Shown one piece after another: positions 27,666 to 37,498 of a stretch of DNA of 64,000 bases. The stretch comes from Priestia iocasae. Its GTDB lineage: Bacteria; Bacillota; Bacilli; Bacillales; Bacillaceae_H. A program made the translations under genes and the position numbers. Numbering within the stretch: the stretch's first letter is position 1; each line of letters opens with the position of its first letter. The notes under the pieces are model-generated. The model worked only from the letters and a program-made list of their open reading frames with translations. It did not search any database and was not told where the DNA came from. Where the stretch lies: positions 124,001 to 188,000 of the forward strand of contig NZ_JAFBFC010000006.1 in the NCBI RefSeq assembly GCF_016909075.1, written 5' to 3'.

Positions 27666-28523
27666 ATGGCATTTATTGAAGCGGTGATGCAATATGGATT
27701 TTTGCAAAAAGCACTCATCACGTCCATTATGGTTGGAATCATCTGCGGAGTCATTGGCTGTTTCATTATCCTAAGGGGAATGGCCTTAATGGGAGATGCG
27801 ATCTCGCACGCCGTATTACCTGGTGTCGCCATTTCCTATATATTAGGAATCAATTTCTTCTTTGGCGCTGTATTTACGGGGATTATTACGGCCATGGCGA
27901 TAGGCTATGTGAGTCAAAATAGCCGTATCAAGCACGATACGTCCATTGGTATCATGTTTACCGCCATGTTTGCAGCTGGGATTATCATTATTACAATGCT
28001 GAAAAGTAGTACAGATTTATACCACATCTTATTCGGGAATGTATTAGCCGTTCGACCTTCTGATATGTGGATTACACTTGGTACCGGACTATTTGTTCTG
28101 ACCGCTGTGTATTTGTTTTACAAGGAGTTATTGGTGACATCGTTTGATAGTACAATGGGAGCGGCATACGGATTACCTGTTCGCCTCATTCATTACTTCC
28201 TCATGGCACTTCTTACGATGGTGACGGTTGCGTCGCTTCAGACAGTAGGAATCGTTCTCGTTGTAGCCATGTTGATTACACCTGCAGCCGCAGCATATTT
28301 ATTAACGGATCGCTTATGGGTAATGATTTTCATCGCAGCTGGAATTGGTGTCATGTCTTCAGTTGTCGGCCTTTATTTTAGCTTTACCTATAATTTAGCT
28401 TCTGGGGCTACCATTGTGATTTCGGCGACAGCAATCTTTATGTTTGTGTTCATATTCTCTCCAAAGCATGGGTTACTTTGGAAAACACTAAAAGCAAGAA
28501 AAAAGCGATCCGCTTTAATATAA
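27666..28523 (+). CDS. mntC: Manganese ABC transporter permease
   Basis: The 285-residue ABC-3 family permease (ZnuB/MntC type) has about eight transmembrane helices. It includes the family-typical LMGDAISHAVLPGVAISY near the N-terminus and the VGIVLVVAMLITPAAAAYLL loop that contacts the ATPase. It follows the ATPase gene by six bases behind a GGGGGTG site. Only one permease gene is present, whereas B. subtilis mntABCD has two, so it should act as a homodimer. Confidence 0.92.
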   Translation: MAFIEAVMQYGFLQKALITSIMVGIICGVIGCFIILRGMALMGDAISHAVLPGVAISYILGINFFFGAVFTGIITAMAIGYVSQNSRIKHDTSIGIMFTAMFAAGIIIITMLKSSTDLYHILFGNVLAVRPSDMWITLGTGLFVLTAVYLFYKELLVTSFDSTMGAAYGLPVRLIHYFLMALLTMVTVASLQTVGIVLVVAMLITPAAAAYLLTDRLWVMIFIAAGIGVMSSVVGLYFSFTYNLASGATIVISATAIFMFVFIFSPKHGLLWKTLKARKKRSALI

Positions 28524-28553
28524 GATAAAGATAAAAAATCTGAGGAGGAATAC

Positions 28554-29498
28554 ATGATGTTAAAAAAGTTATCGATTCTTTTACTTTCATTATTTTTGGT
28601 TGGAGTATTAGCCGCTTGTAATAGTGAAAAAACAAATGGTAATGAGGAAAAAGGCGAAGGAAAAGTGCAAGTTGTCACAACGTATTCAATCGTTTATGAC
28701 ATTGTTAAAAATGTCGGAGGCGATTTAGTTGATATTCATAGCTTGGCGCCTATCGGATCAAATCCACATGAGTATGATCCCCTTCCAGAAGACGTACAAA
28801 AGACAACAGATGCAGATGCGGTCTTTTATAATGGGTTAAACCTAGAAGAAGGAAATTCATGGTTTAGTAAGCTAATGGAAACAGCAGGTAAAGATGGAGA
28901 GGATGCACCTGTTTTCCTAATGAGTAAAGATGTAGAAGCGAAATATTTAACTACAAAAGGAAAAGAAGGGGAAGAAGATCCTCATGCATGGTTAGATGTT
29001 CGAAATGGGATTAAATATGCTGAAAATGCACGTGATGGTTTAATTAAAGTTGATCCAGAAAACAAAGATGTATATGAGAAAAATGCAGAAGAATACATTG
29101 CGAAGTTAGAAAAGCTACACAGTGATGCAAAAGCGAAGTTTGACAAAATTCCTGCAGAAAAACGAGTTCTTGTAACGAGTGAAGGAGCGTTCAAATACTT
29201 TAGTGACGCATATGAATTCCAAGCAGAGTATATTTGGGAAATCAACCAAGAAAACCAAGGAACACCAGATCAAATTACACGAATCGTCGATATTATTAAC
29301 GAAAAAGAAATTACAGGGTTGTTCCTTGAAACGAGTATTGATGCTCGCAGCATGGAAGCTGTATCAAGAGAAACAAATGTACCGATTATGGGGAAAGTAT
29401 TCACTGACTCATTAGCCGCTCCAGGAGAAGATGGGGATACGTACATTTCAATGATGGAATGGAACATTAATAAAATTAGTGAAGGCTTAACGAAGTAA
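28554..29498 (+). CDS. mntA: Manganese-binding lipoprotein
   Basis: The 314-residue cluster A-I solute-binding protein has a lipoprotein signal (lipobox LAAC at residue 21). Family metal-ligand positions are visible as His in SNPHEYDP and His in DPHAWLD, with the acidic ligands later (SEGAFKYF, FTDSLA). It captures Mn(II) outside the membrane and passes it to the permease. Two adjacent ATG codons follow GAGGAGG; the first is used here. Last gene of the operon. Confidence 0.92.
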   Translation: MMLKKLSILLLSLFLVGVLAACNSEKTNGNEEKGEGKVQVVTTYSIVYDIVKNVGGDLVDIHSLAPIGSNPHEYDPLPEDVQKTTDADAVFYNGLNLEEGNSWFSKLMETAGKDGEDAPVFLMSKDVEAKYLTTKGKEGEEDPHAWLDVRNGIKYAENARDGLIKVDPENKDVYEKNAEEYIAKLEKLHSDAKAKFDKIPAEKRVLVTSEGAFKYFSDAYEFQAEYIWEINQENQGTPDQITRIVDIINEKEITGLFLETSIDARSMEAVSRETNVPIMGKVFTDSLAAPGEDGDTYISMMEWNINKISEGLTK

Positions 29499-29509
29499 CG
29501 CCAATAGGT

Positions 29510-29546
29510 AGCTCCCTCACCCAAGTAATGGATGAAGGGAGCTTTT
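29510..29546 (+). terminator. Intrinsic terminator of the mnt operon
   Basis: AGCTCCCT (29510-29517) pairs with AGGGAGCT (29536-29543), followed by T5. Confidence 0.85.
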
Positions 29547-29717
29547 TAAAAAGGAAACAGCCTAATGGTTGAGATTTTTGACGTTTTGTGTAAATGACTT
29601 CTATCACGTAAAGCCTTCCCCATTTCAGTGACAGGGAGTGACGAATGAACAGCTCAACTGCCGAATTTCAGTCTTCTAACAAAAGGAAAACATGTGTAGA
29701 AAGAGGTGAAGGATACA

Positions 29718-30089
29718 ATGGTCTCACCTTCTGAAGAAAGATATTTAGAAGAAATTTATTATCATGTCTTAGAACATGGATATGCAAGAATTTCTTATAT
29801 TGCTAAATCGCTCAATGTGGCAGTTCCTTCTGCATCTAAAATGGCAGGTAGACTTTCACGTCAAGGATTATTAGATTATGAACCTTATGGGATGATTCAT
29901 TTAACAAAAAAGGGATTTGCGATTGGAAGAGAGCTTGAACGAAATCATAAAGTGTTGGAGAATTTCTTTCGTTTGATACAGCTAAAAGAAGAGCTTATCG
30001 AACAGGAGGTAAAGAACATTGAACATCATATCAGCAGTGAAGCGGTAGGAAAGATCAAAGATTTTATGAGCACTCATTTTCCTGAATAA
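29718..30089 (+). CDS. MntR-like (DtxR family) regulator with altered metal site
   Basis: From ATG 29718 the product is 123 residues and aligns without gaps with B. subtilis MntR: winged helix, then a short dimerisation domain. The metal ligands Glu11, His77, Glu102 and His103 are present at the same numbers, but position 8 is Arg (Asp in MntR) and position 99 is Lys (Glu in MntR). The C-terminal tail is about 20 residues shorter. It lies just after the mnt operon on its own unit. It is therefore probably a paralogue that responds to metal differently or not at all. ATG 29718 is favoured over GTG 29706, which lies inside the ribosome site. Confidence 0.8.
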   Translation: MVSPSEERYLEEIYYHVLEHGYARISYIAKSLNVAVPSASKMAGRLSRQGLLDYEPYGMIHLTKKGFAIGRELERNHKVLENFFRLIQLKEELIEQEVKNIEHHISSEAVGKIKDFMSTHFPE

Positions 30090-30103
30090 ACAAGTCAAAG
30101 GAG

Positions 30104-30147
30104 GCTGCCCTTATTCCACATATTCTTGGAATAAGGCAGTCTTCTTT
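30104..30147 (+). terminator. Intrinsic terminator with one bulge
   Basis: CTGCCCTTATTCCA pairs with TGGAATAAGGCAG (one extra C), followed by TCTTCTTTT. Confidence 0.8.
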
Positions 30148-30273
30148 TGATTTATGAAGCGATTATCAATACTTTAACGCAATGACGATTAAAAATTGCA
30201 TGACTTTTTCTCCTATTTTCACCTATTATAGTAATAACACTAACAATGTTCATCATTTAACGAGGTGATTACT

Positions 30274-30948
30274 ATTCGAAATGCTGCATTAAAAAAAGAG
30301 ACAACGAATCATGACTCCCAATCGAACAAAACGTTTTCACATGAAGAAAAAGCGAGTCGTGTCGCAAGAAAGCATGATAAAAAGAAAACGAAGCGAAAAA
30401 AGGTTCCGACAGGACTTCTCGTACTCATCGGATTATTTGGTTTCTATACCATTTTTACAACCATTAAAACTCCAAAGGATACGTTTGATAAGCCGAATGT
30501 CGTTGCGGATGAAAAAATCAATCGAGACTCAATGGATGAGATCGAGAACGCGACAGAAGAAGACGAAATTGAAATCGCCCCTAGTGAGAGCGAGCAAAAT
30601 AAAAGCGAGGTCGAGCCAACTGTTCCGAAAAAGACCGAGGAGGATCGTGTAGTTGAGGAGACAAAGCGTGAGCCGAAGGTTGCACCCAATCCTAAGCCTG
30701 AACAGGCTACGCCTCCAGTCAGGAAGCCATTAAATCTTTATCGTGTTCAAGCTGGGGCATTCTCTTCCAAAGAAAATGCATCCGCATTAGTGGACAAGCT
30801 TCGAACAAAAGGATTTGAAGCGACGGTACGAAAGAGTAAAGAGCGTTACATTGTTCAAATAGGTGCATTCAGCAACAAACAAAACGCCAATCATCAAATC
30901 GCTCAATTGAAATCACAAGGCTTTGAGGGGTTTGTGAGTCAGGATTAA
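30274..30948 (+). CDS. Membrane-anchored SPOR-domain protein, possible AUU start
   Basis: The product (about 224 residues) has a basic cytoplasmic N-terminus, one transmembrane helix (GLLVLIGLFGFYTIF), an acidic Glu/Pro-rich linker and a C-terminal SPOR domain (about 150-224). The SPOR domain has two repeats, YRVQAGAFSSKENA and YIVQIGAFSNKQNA. SPOR domains bind denuded peptidoglycan at division or spore septa; the topology resembles SpoIIB. The only in-frame standard start, GTG 30265, lies within the strong ribosome site GAGGTGAT. The best-spaced codon after that site is ATT at 30274, a rare start codon. Otherwise the GTG start has no ribosome site. Confidence 0.75.
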   Translation: MRNAALKKETTNHDSQSNKTFSHEEKASRVARKHDKKKTKRKKVPTGLLVLIGLFGFYTIFTTIKTPKDTFDKPNVVADEKINRDSMDEIENATEEDEIEIAPSESEQNKSEVEPTVPKKTEEDRVVEETKREPKVAPNPKPEQATPPVRKPLNLYRVQAGAFSSKENASALVDKLRTKGFEATVRKSKERYIVQIGAFSNKQNANHQIAQLKSQGFEGFVSQD

Positions 30949-31061
30949 AAGCTAGGACAAGGATTGGACAACCTATTTGTCACCAATCCACCTTAAACGA
31001 CTATGGTTTCTTTAAGTTTTTAGATGAGTAGACTAAACAGGCAGCTCATGAGCTGTAAATA

Positions 31062-31103
31062 AAAACGAGGGAACTCCTATGTACGGAGTTCCCTCGTTTT
31101 TTA
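31062..31103. terminator. Bidirectional terminator, 16-bp perfect stem
   Basis: AAAACGAGGGAACTCC (31062-31077) pairs perfectly with GGAGTTCCCTCGTTTT (31085-31100). Confidence 0.9.
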
Positions 31104-31170
31104 GCCTATAAACTAATACTTTTCTAGATATAGGTCGCACTGTTTTTGGGCATTCAGTGCATCTTCTTGA

Positions 31171-32868
31171 TTAAACTTTGAACTTACCTACAACTGCTCG
31201 TAATTCTTCTGCCATTTGTGCTAACGATTGCGCGGATGTATCGATTTCTTCCATAGAAGCGAGTTGTTCTTCGGTTGAAGCAGCAACTTCTTCAGCACTA
31301 GCAGCATTGGTTTGAGCTAGTTCAGAGATGTTCATGGCTGAGTTTGTTACTTTATCAATGTTAGCCAAAATTTCTTGAACCGTAGCAGTCATTTGCTCCA
31401 TTTCAGGGGCTATTTCTTTTGTACTTGTTAAAATGCGAAGGAATTTATCAGATGTTTGTTTTGATACGTGCAATCCTTTTTCTGCATTTGTGACAACTTC
31501 ATTCATGATGGTTACTGTTTCTTCCGTATCATGTTGAATGAATCCAATTAATTCAGCAACGTTTTTGACGGATGCTTGTGATTGCTCTGCTAGCTTTCGG
31601 ACTTCAGCGGCTACTACGGCGAATCCTTTTCCATTTTCACCAGCTCTTGCTGCTTCGATTGCTGCATTTAGGGCCAATAAGTTCGTTTGATCTGCAATGT
31701 TACTAATTACATCTAAAATCGCTCCAATTTCTTTTGAACGATGAGATAGTGATGAAATAACGTTATTTGAGCGACAAATTGACTCATGAATAAATGTCAT
31801 TTGAGCTAAATTATTTTCAACAAATTGACTTCCTTCTTCCGCTTCTTCCTTTGTCTGCCTTGATAAGTCTGATACATTCGTCGAGCGTTCAGAAATATGA
31901 GAAACGCCTCGTAGAACATCTTGCAGAGAATGAGTGTTTTGTTCTAGCTTTACCGTCGTTGTCTCTGAGCTACCAGCAATTTCTTGAATGGCAGATGCGA
32001 CCGTTTCCGATGCTTTACTAGATTGCTCGGCACTAGCATTTAGTTGTTCAGCGGAAGCTGCTACTTGATCTGAATTTTCCGCGATAGAAGTAATCATCTC
32101 TCGTAAGTTTTGTGTCATTTGCTGAAAGGCTTCATTTAAATAATAAATTTCATCTTTTCTCTTCATGTGTAATGGCTCTACTTGTAAGTCCCCATCGGCT
32201 ACCTGATTGGCGATGTTTTTCAATTTAACAATTGGATTTGAAATAATCATTGAAATGAAAATACCACTTGCGATGGCTAGAAGTGTCGCGAGGATACTGA
32301 TTAACAATGAAGTTCTGCTCGCTTGTTTTGAATTCTCTTGCGTTTCTTTTATCTTAACATCCAAAATGTCTTTATCTAACCAGTCATGCATCGCTTGACT
32401 ATCTTCCATTAATTTCGTGCTAACAGGAACAATTAATGCGAGCCCGTCGTTAATCGCTTTTTCTTTGTTTACTACTTTTTGATCCATCACTTCGTTTGTT
32501 ATTTCTCTAAATTGATTGTTAGACTCTTGAATCGCATTTAAGCGATCAGTGGTTTCTTGGATCGTAGCTAATTCTTTTCCACGTTCAATGTTGTCGTTAA
32601 TTCGTGTGTTGGCTTCATTCATTAACTCTCTAAACTTTGCATTATCATCATACAGCATAAATGCACGGTAAAAGCCGGTCTGTAAGGCTGTATCTGTTTG
32701 AATCGCTTGAGTGATTGACCGTAATTCTGTCACGACGTCGATTACATAATTGTAATCTTCATTTGACTTCTTCATGTTGCTGAAAGAAAGAAAGGAAGCT
32801 GTTCCAAAAAGGATAGAGACGATTAGGAAGCTTCCTATCAGTTTTTGTTTAATTGATAGGTTCATCAT
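31171..32868 (-). CDS. Methyl-accepting chemotaxis protein
   Basis: The 565-residue receptor has TM1 near the N-terminus and an extracytoplasmic four-helix-bundle sensor. TM2 ([20 protein letters not shown]) and a HAMP domain follow. The cytoplasmic signalling domain has the conserved hairpin tip [20 protein letters not shown]. It feeds the CheA/CheW pathway; the ligand is unknown. The start at 32868 (ATGATG) follows AAGAGGA; a longer frame upstream has no ribosome site. A c-di-GMP-I riboswitch with a terminator lies in the minus-strand leader, so expression should follow intracellular c-di-GMP. Confidence 0.93.
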   Translation of the reverse strand: MMNLSIKQKLIGSFLIVSILFGTASFLSFSNMKKSNEDYNYVIDVVTELRSITQAIQTDTALQTGFYRAFMLYDDNAKFRELMNEANTRINDNIERGKELATIQETTDRLNAIQESNNQFREITNEVMDQKVVNKEKAINDGLALIVPVSTKLMEDSQAMHDWLDKDILDVKIKETQENSKQASRTSLLISILATLLAIASGIFISMIISNPIVKLKNIANQVADGDLQVEPLHMKRKDEIYYLNEAFQQMTQNLREMITSIAENSDQVAASAEQLNASAEQSSKASETVASAIQEIAGSSETTTVKLEQNTHSLQDVLRGVSHISERSTNVSDLSRQTKEEAEEGSQFVENNLAQMTFIHESICRSNNVISSLSHRSKEIGAILDVISNIADQTNLLALNAAIEAARAGENGKGFAVVAAEVRKLAEQSQASVKNVAELIGFIQHDTEETVTIMNEVVTNAEKGLHVSKQTSDKFLRILTSTKEIAPEMEQMTATVQEILANIDKVTNSAMNISELAQTNAASAEEVAASTEEQLASMEEIDTSAQSLAQMAEELRAVVGKFKV

Positions 32869-33043
32869 GCGGAGTCCTCTTTTCTTGAAATAAAGTATGT
32901 AATACATAGTATCTTCAACCGACATCAATCGTTAGGCGTATTTAATTCTTAAAGACTATGTCTACTCAAAAAGAACGATATGTTTTAAGACTCTTTTATG
33001 TTTCTTTGTTTCATCTACTCCTTACAGTTATTTTTAGTCATAG

Positions 33044-33070
33044 AAAAACACCTATAGAAAGGCTATAGGC
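33044..33070 (-). terminator. Riboswitch terminator (expression platform)
   Basis: On the minus strand CCTATAG (33063-33069) pairs with CTATAGG (33051-33057), followed by TGTTTTT. It lies about 20 nt after the c-di-GMP-I aptamer and about 180 nt before the chemoreceptor start. Confidence 0.75.
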
Positions 33071-33084
33071 GATGTAAGGACATG

Positions 33085-33160
33085 AAATGCAGCTGGCTGG
33101 CATAGTTTTGTAACCTTAGCCCCTATAGCTTTGCGTCCTTTCCTTTAAGAAAGTTTGCCA
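33085..33160 (-). ncRNA. c-di-GMP-I (GEMM-I) riboswitch aptamer
   Basis: Read on the minus strand the region contains the GEMM-I landmarks in order. These are GGCAAAC (33153-33159), a small hairpin with a loop containing TTAAAG, and GGACGCAAAGCTA. A GGGGCTAAGGT..ATGCC arm follows, then AGCCAGCTGC at the 3' end. The base before GCAAAC is G, the residue that contacts c-di-GMP in the V. cholerae Vc2 structure. It precedes a chemoreceptor, a common target of this class. Confidence 0.88.
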
Positions 33161-33675
33161 AAATTGATAGAAATGTCGAAGAATGTAAAAAAATGTCGTA
33201 TAGTAAGATAGTACCACATAAAATGAATATGTAAAGAATCATTTACCATTTTTAGATCTTTTTATATTGCTGCATCAAGGATTGAGAGGGAGGAAGCTCA
33301 TCTAGAATAGTGGTTTCATTTAATAATTCAACTACATGTGCAACAGTCATGTTATCTACCTTCTTTATATGAATGTCTATAGCTAATGAGATAGTTATAT
33401 ATTGCTATATAATGGTTTATTTTCCTTACTATTTATCAACAAGGACTCTCGTTCTTTACATCCGCTCAGTAACTGCATGTTTTCAGGAAAGGAACCGCTC
33501 ATAATCAATGCATTGACGAAAAGTATAGGGTGTGTATCACAACCTTCTTATTTGTTTTACGGTGAAAACATCGATATACTATTCCTCAAAGAATATTACT
33601 ACCTTTTAAACATTACAAAAAACCTCATCCAATTTTGGTCATACTAACTTGTATCACAACAAAGGAGCAAGAAGC

Positions 33676-34395
33676 GTGAAAGACATTAATTTTGCAGATT
33701 TACAAATAAACTTAAATCGGTTTCGATTGTCTTATAAATTTGCATTAGAAGAAATGCAAACGAAGGTCAATATTCTTCGAGAAGAGTTTCATGTGATTCA
33801 TGAATATAATCCAATTGAGCATATTTCTACCCGTCTTAAGTCACCTGAGAGCATCTTAAAGAAAGTAATGAAAAAAGAGGTTAAGTTGTCCTTAGACGAG
33901 ATGAGAGAGAATATTCGAGATATTGCTGGTCTGCGCATTACATGTTCATTCATTGAGGATATTTACAAAGTGTCAGATTTAATTCAGTCACAAGACGATA
34001 TTACAGTTGTCGACGTAAAGGATTACATAAAGAACCCGAAACCAAATGGCTATCAAAGTTTGCATTTAGTCGTTAAGGTACCAATCTTCTTATCAGACGG
34101 CGTTGAGTTTGTGTATGTTGAAGTTCAAATTCGTACAATTGCGATGGATTTTTGGGCAAGCCTTGAGCACAAAATCTACTATAAATATAATAAAAACATT
34201 CCAGCTCACATACAAGACGGCTTAAAGGAAGCGGCTATGCAAGCAGCTATGTTAGATCGTAAGATGGAACAAATTAACCATGAAGTCAATATTTTAAAAC
34301 AGCAAGATGAACAGCCGAAAGACTTTATGACACCGCAAGATGTGTATCAACTTCTTAAAAAGCTTTCACAAGTTGAAGGGAAGATAGAGGAATAA
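33676..34395 (+). CDS. relP: Small alarmone synthetase RelP (SasA/YwaC)
   Basis: The 239-residue (p)ppGpp synthetase has a synthetase domain only, with no hydrolase, TGS or ACT parts. It matches B. subtilis YwaC closely in HEYNPIEHISTRLKSPESI, IAGLRITCSFIEDIY, YIKNPKPNGYQSLHL, and EVQIRTIAMDFWASLEHKIYY. It transfers pyrophosphate from ATP to GDP or GTP under cell-envelope or alkaline stress in relatives. Start GTG 33676 is set by AAAGGAG at 33661; an upstream TTG (33649) lacks a site. Residues after about 210 extend beyond the B. subtilis protein. Monocistronic with its own terminator. Confidence 0.92.
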   Translation: MKDINFADLQINLNRFRLSYKFALEEMQTKVNILREEFHVIHEYNPIEHISTRLKSPESILKKVMKKEVKLSLDEMRENIRDIAGLRITCSFIEDIYKVSDLIQSQDDITVVDVKDYIKNPKPNGYQSLHLVVKVPIFLSDGVEFVYVEVQIRTIAMDFWASLEHKIYYKYNKNIPAHIQDGLKEAAMQAAMLDRKMEQINHEVNILKQQDEQPKDFMTPQDVYQLLKKLSQVEGKIEE

Positions 34396-34396
34396 T

Positions 34397-34436
34397 AAAA
34401 CCGAACAGGAGCATTCTCGCTTTCTGTTCGGTTTTT
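34397..34436 (+). terminator. Intrinsic terminator of relP
   Basis: AAAACCGAACAG (34397-34408) pairs with CTGTTCGGTTTT (34424-34435) and a T-run follows. Confidence 0.9.
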
Positions 34437-34711
34437 ATTTTCTTCATGACAAAGAGGCTAAACTAAACAGGCTGAATCAAACAATTGATGACGAGAAATA
34501 TAACAATAAACAACCCTCTCCTAGACAACAACACATTTCCGCTCAACTCTACTATTTGTTCAGAGAAAGGTTAATAGATTTATACTATTAGTCATTGCAC
34601 TATTTTCTACAGGTTTTTTACCTGACTAAATCGAAATGACGAAAATGCTTCATTTGCGATAGATGAATAATACTTTGTTCAGAATGGGGGAAACTACGGT
34701 ATACAGACTTT
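34437..34711. other. Intergenic region, nothing recognised
   Basis: No gene, repeat or clear promoter seen in this A+T-rich stretch before the small gene at 34725. Confidence 0.4.
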
Positions 34712-34724
34712 GAGGAGTGATGTC

Positions 34725-34988
34725 GTGTTCATGCAGGGGCATATTATCGCAGGGGAATTCGATTCATCAGTGAATGAGTTTTCGTTACAAAAAGTAAAGC
34801 ATTTCAATACAGAATCAACCTTAAACGAAGCGCAATTAACGAATGTCTATCATTATTTGAAAAAACATCAGCATGAAGAGGATGGGCATATTATTACGCT
34901 ATACGATCAAATGCTGGTGCGCTTATCTCAAGAGGAAATGAACCAGGTAATAAGTGATATTGAGAACGTGTTGTCGATGTATCAATAA
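34725..34988 (+). CDS. Hypothetical small soluble protein
   Basis: The product is 87 residues from GTG 34725 (or 85 from ATG 34731); GAGGAG at 34712 sets this region as the start. It is acidic and mostly helical in the second half (LSQEEMNQVISDIENVLSMY), with no signal peptide or membrane segment. The family is not recognised. It is monocistronic, ending at a strong bidirectional terminator shared with the CotS-family gene. Confidence 0.65.
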   Translation: MFMQGHIIAGEFDSSVNEFSLQKVKHFNTESTLNEAQLTNVYHYLKKHQHEEDGHIITLYDQMLVRLSQEEMNQVISDIENVLSMYQ

Positions 34989-34993
34989 ACCTC

Positions 34994-35048
34994 AAAAAGA
35001 AGAGCTGTCGTTTCATCTTGTTTATCGATGGATACAGCTCTTCTTTTT
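34994..35048. terminator. Bidirectional terminator, 15-bp stem
   Basis: AAAAAGAAGAGCTGT (34994-35008) pairs with ACAGCTCTTCTTTTT (35034-35048). Confidence 0.9.
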
Positions 35049-35056
35049 ATTGTGTT

Positions 35057-36145
<1,089 letters not shown>

Positions 36146-36355
36146 TCAAAGGCCTCTAAATTAATGTATGGTTAACAACCTATGAATGTCCTAGTCTAGT
36201 ATCTAATTATTTAAAAATAGGTAGATGTAACAGAGACAAGCGCCTTTTTTAAAAATGGGGATAGTTTAAAGTCACGATGATGTAGGGGGTCTCGTATCAT
36301 AAGTTGAGAAGGCAATACTTCTGTATTTCCGCATTTTTTTGAATGGAGGTCTCAT

Positions 36356-37483
36356 ATGAAAATCGCATTAATTGCAACTGAAAAGCTTCCAGTGCCTGCT
36401 ATAAGAGGAGGAGCGATTCAAATTTATCTAGATTCTGTTGCTCCTATTATTAGTCAAACACATAACGTAACAGTCATTTCTATTACAGATCCTGAATTAC
36501 CACAAACCGAAGTGAAAAATAGAGTTCAATATGTTCGTTTTAATGAAGAAAACTATGTTCAATCTCTTGCACAGCATTTAAAAGAAGTATCTTACGATGT
36601 TGTTCATTTATGTAACAGACCTAAATGGATTGAAATTCTTCACGCAGCTTCACCTCAAACAAAGTTTGTGTTAAGTGTTCATAATGATATGTTTTCTTAT
36701 GAAAAAATGAGCGATGCTGAAGGGGAGAGCTGCATCTCAAAAGTATCGAAAATTATTACGGTGAGCGATTATATTGGTAACACGATTACGTCACGCTTTC
36801 CTCAAGCCATAAGCAAAACCTCTACGGTCTATTCAGGGGTTGATTTACAAGGATTTAATCCTAGCTGGACATCTGAAGGAGCTAGTAGTAGAAATCGCGT
36901 ACGCAACGAGTTAGGGTTAGGGAACCGAAAAGTAGTCTTATTCGTTGGGCGTCTTAGTAAAGTAAAGGGCCCGCACATTTTGCTACGTGCCATGACGAAA
37001 ATCATTGAGCAGCATCCTGATGTCATGATGGTGTTTATTGGCTCTAAATGGTTCGGCGATAATGAAGTCAATAATTATGTAAAACACTTGTACACGCTTG
37101 GTGCCATGTATAAAGACAATGTCAGCTTCATCCAGTTTGTTAAGCCACAGGACATTCCAGACTTATTTGTCATGTCAGACGTATTTGTCTGTTCGTCACA
37201 ATGGCAAGAACCGTTAGCGCGTGTTCATTATGAAGCGATGGCAGCTGGCCTTCCGATGATTACAAGTAATCGAGGAGGCAATCCTGAAGTAATTGAAGAA
37301 GGAAAAAATGGTTACATCGCTTATGATTTTGAAAATCCTGAAGAATATGCTCGCCTCATTAACGAGCTATTAGGAAATCAATCTAAAAGAGAAAGTTTAG
37401 GCAAGTACGGGCGTCAAAAAGTGGAGCGTGACTTTGGGTGGAACAATGTTGCGATGAATTTAATGAATGTATATCAAGGGTAG
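36356..37483 (+). CDS. cotSA: CotSA-like glycosyltransferase (GT4), spore coat
   Basis: The 375-residue retaining glycosyltransferase is of the GT4/GT-B class. The N-terminal fold is KLPVPAIRGGAIQIYLD, and the nucleotide-sugar site is in FVGRLSKVKGPHILL. The EX7E region appears as EPLARVHYEAMAAGLPMI, followed by SNRGGNPEVI. It is very similar to the YtcC-like protein at 39172, so the two are paralogues. It is co-directional with the CotS-family gene 15 nt downstream, matching the B. subtilis cotSA-cotS pair. GGAGG precedes ATG 36356. It probably builds a spore-surface polysaccharide. Confidence 0.88.
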   Translation: MKIALIATEKLPVPAIRGGAIQIYLDSVAPIISQTHNVTVISITDPELPQTEVKNRVQYVRFNEENYVQSLAQHLKEVSYDVVHLCNRPKWIEILHAASPQTKFVLSVHNDMFSYEKMSDAEGESCISKVSKIITVSDYIGNTITSRFPQAISKTSTVYSGVDLQGFNPSWTSEGASSRNRVRNELGLGNRKVVLFVGRLSKVKGPHILLRAMTKIIEQHPDVMMVFIGSKWFGDNEVNNYVKHLYTLGAMYKDNVSFIQFVKPQDIPDLFVMSDVFVCSSQWQEPLARVHYEAMAAGLPMITSNRGGNPEVIEEGKNGYIAYDFENPEEYARLINELLGNQSKRESLGKYGRQKVERDFGWNNVAMNLMNVYQG

Positions 37484-37498
37484 AAAGGGTGAAAAGCA

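Larger units (their letters stand above)
32869..33675. other. Long intergenic region between divergent genes
   Basis: About 800 nt contain the minus-strand riboswitch and its terminator (33044-33160). The right part (33166-33675) has no credible gene and no promoter I can place with confidence for the RelP gene. Confidence 0.5.

Noticed and set aside
33402-33647. An 81-codon plus-strand frame in the region before relP
   Set aside because: No ribosome site, low-complexity hydrophobic composition and no family resemblance; it lies where the relP promoter region is expected.
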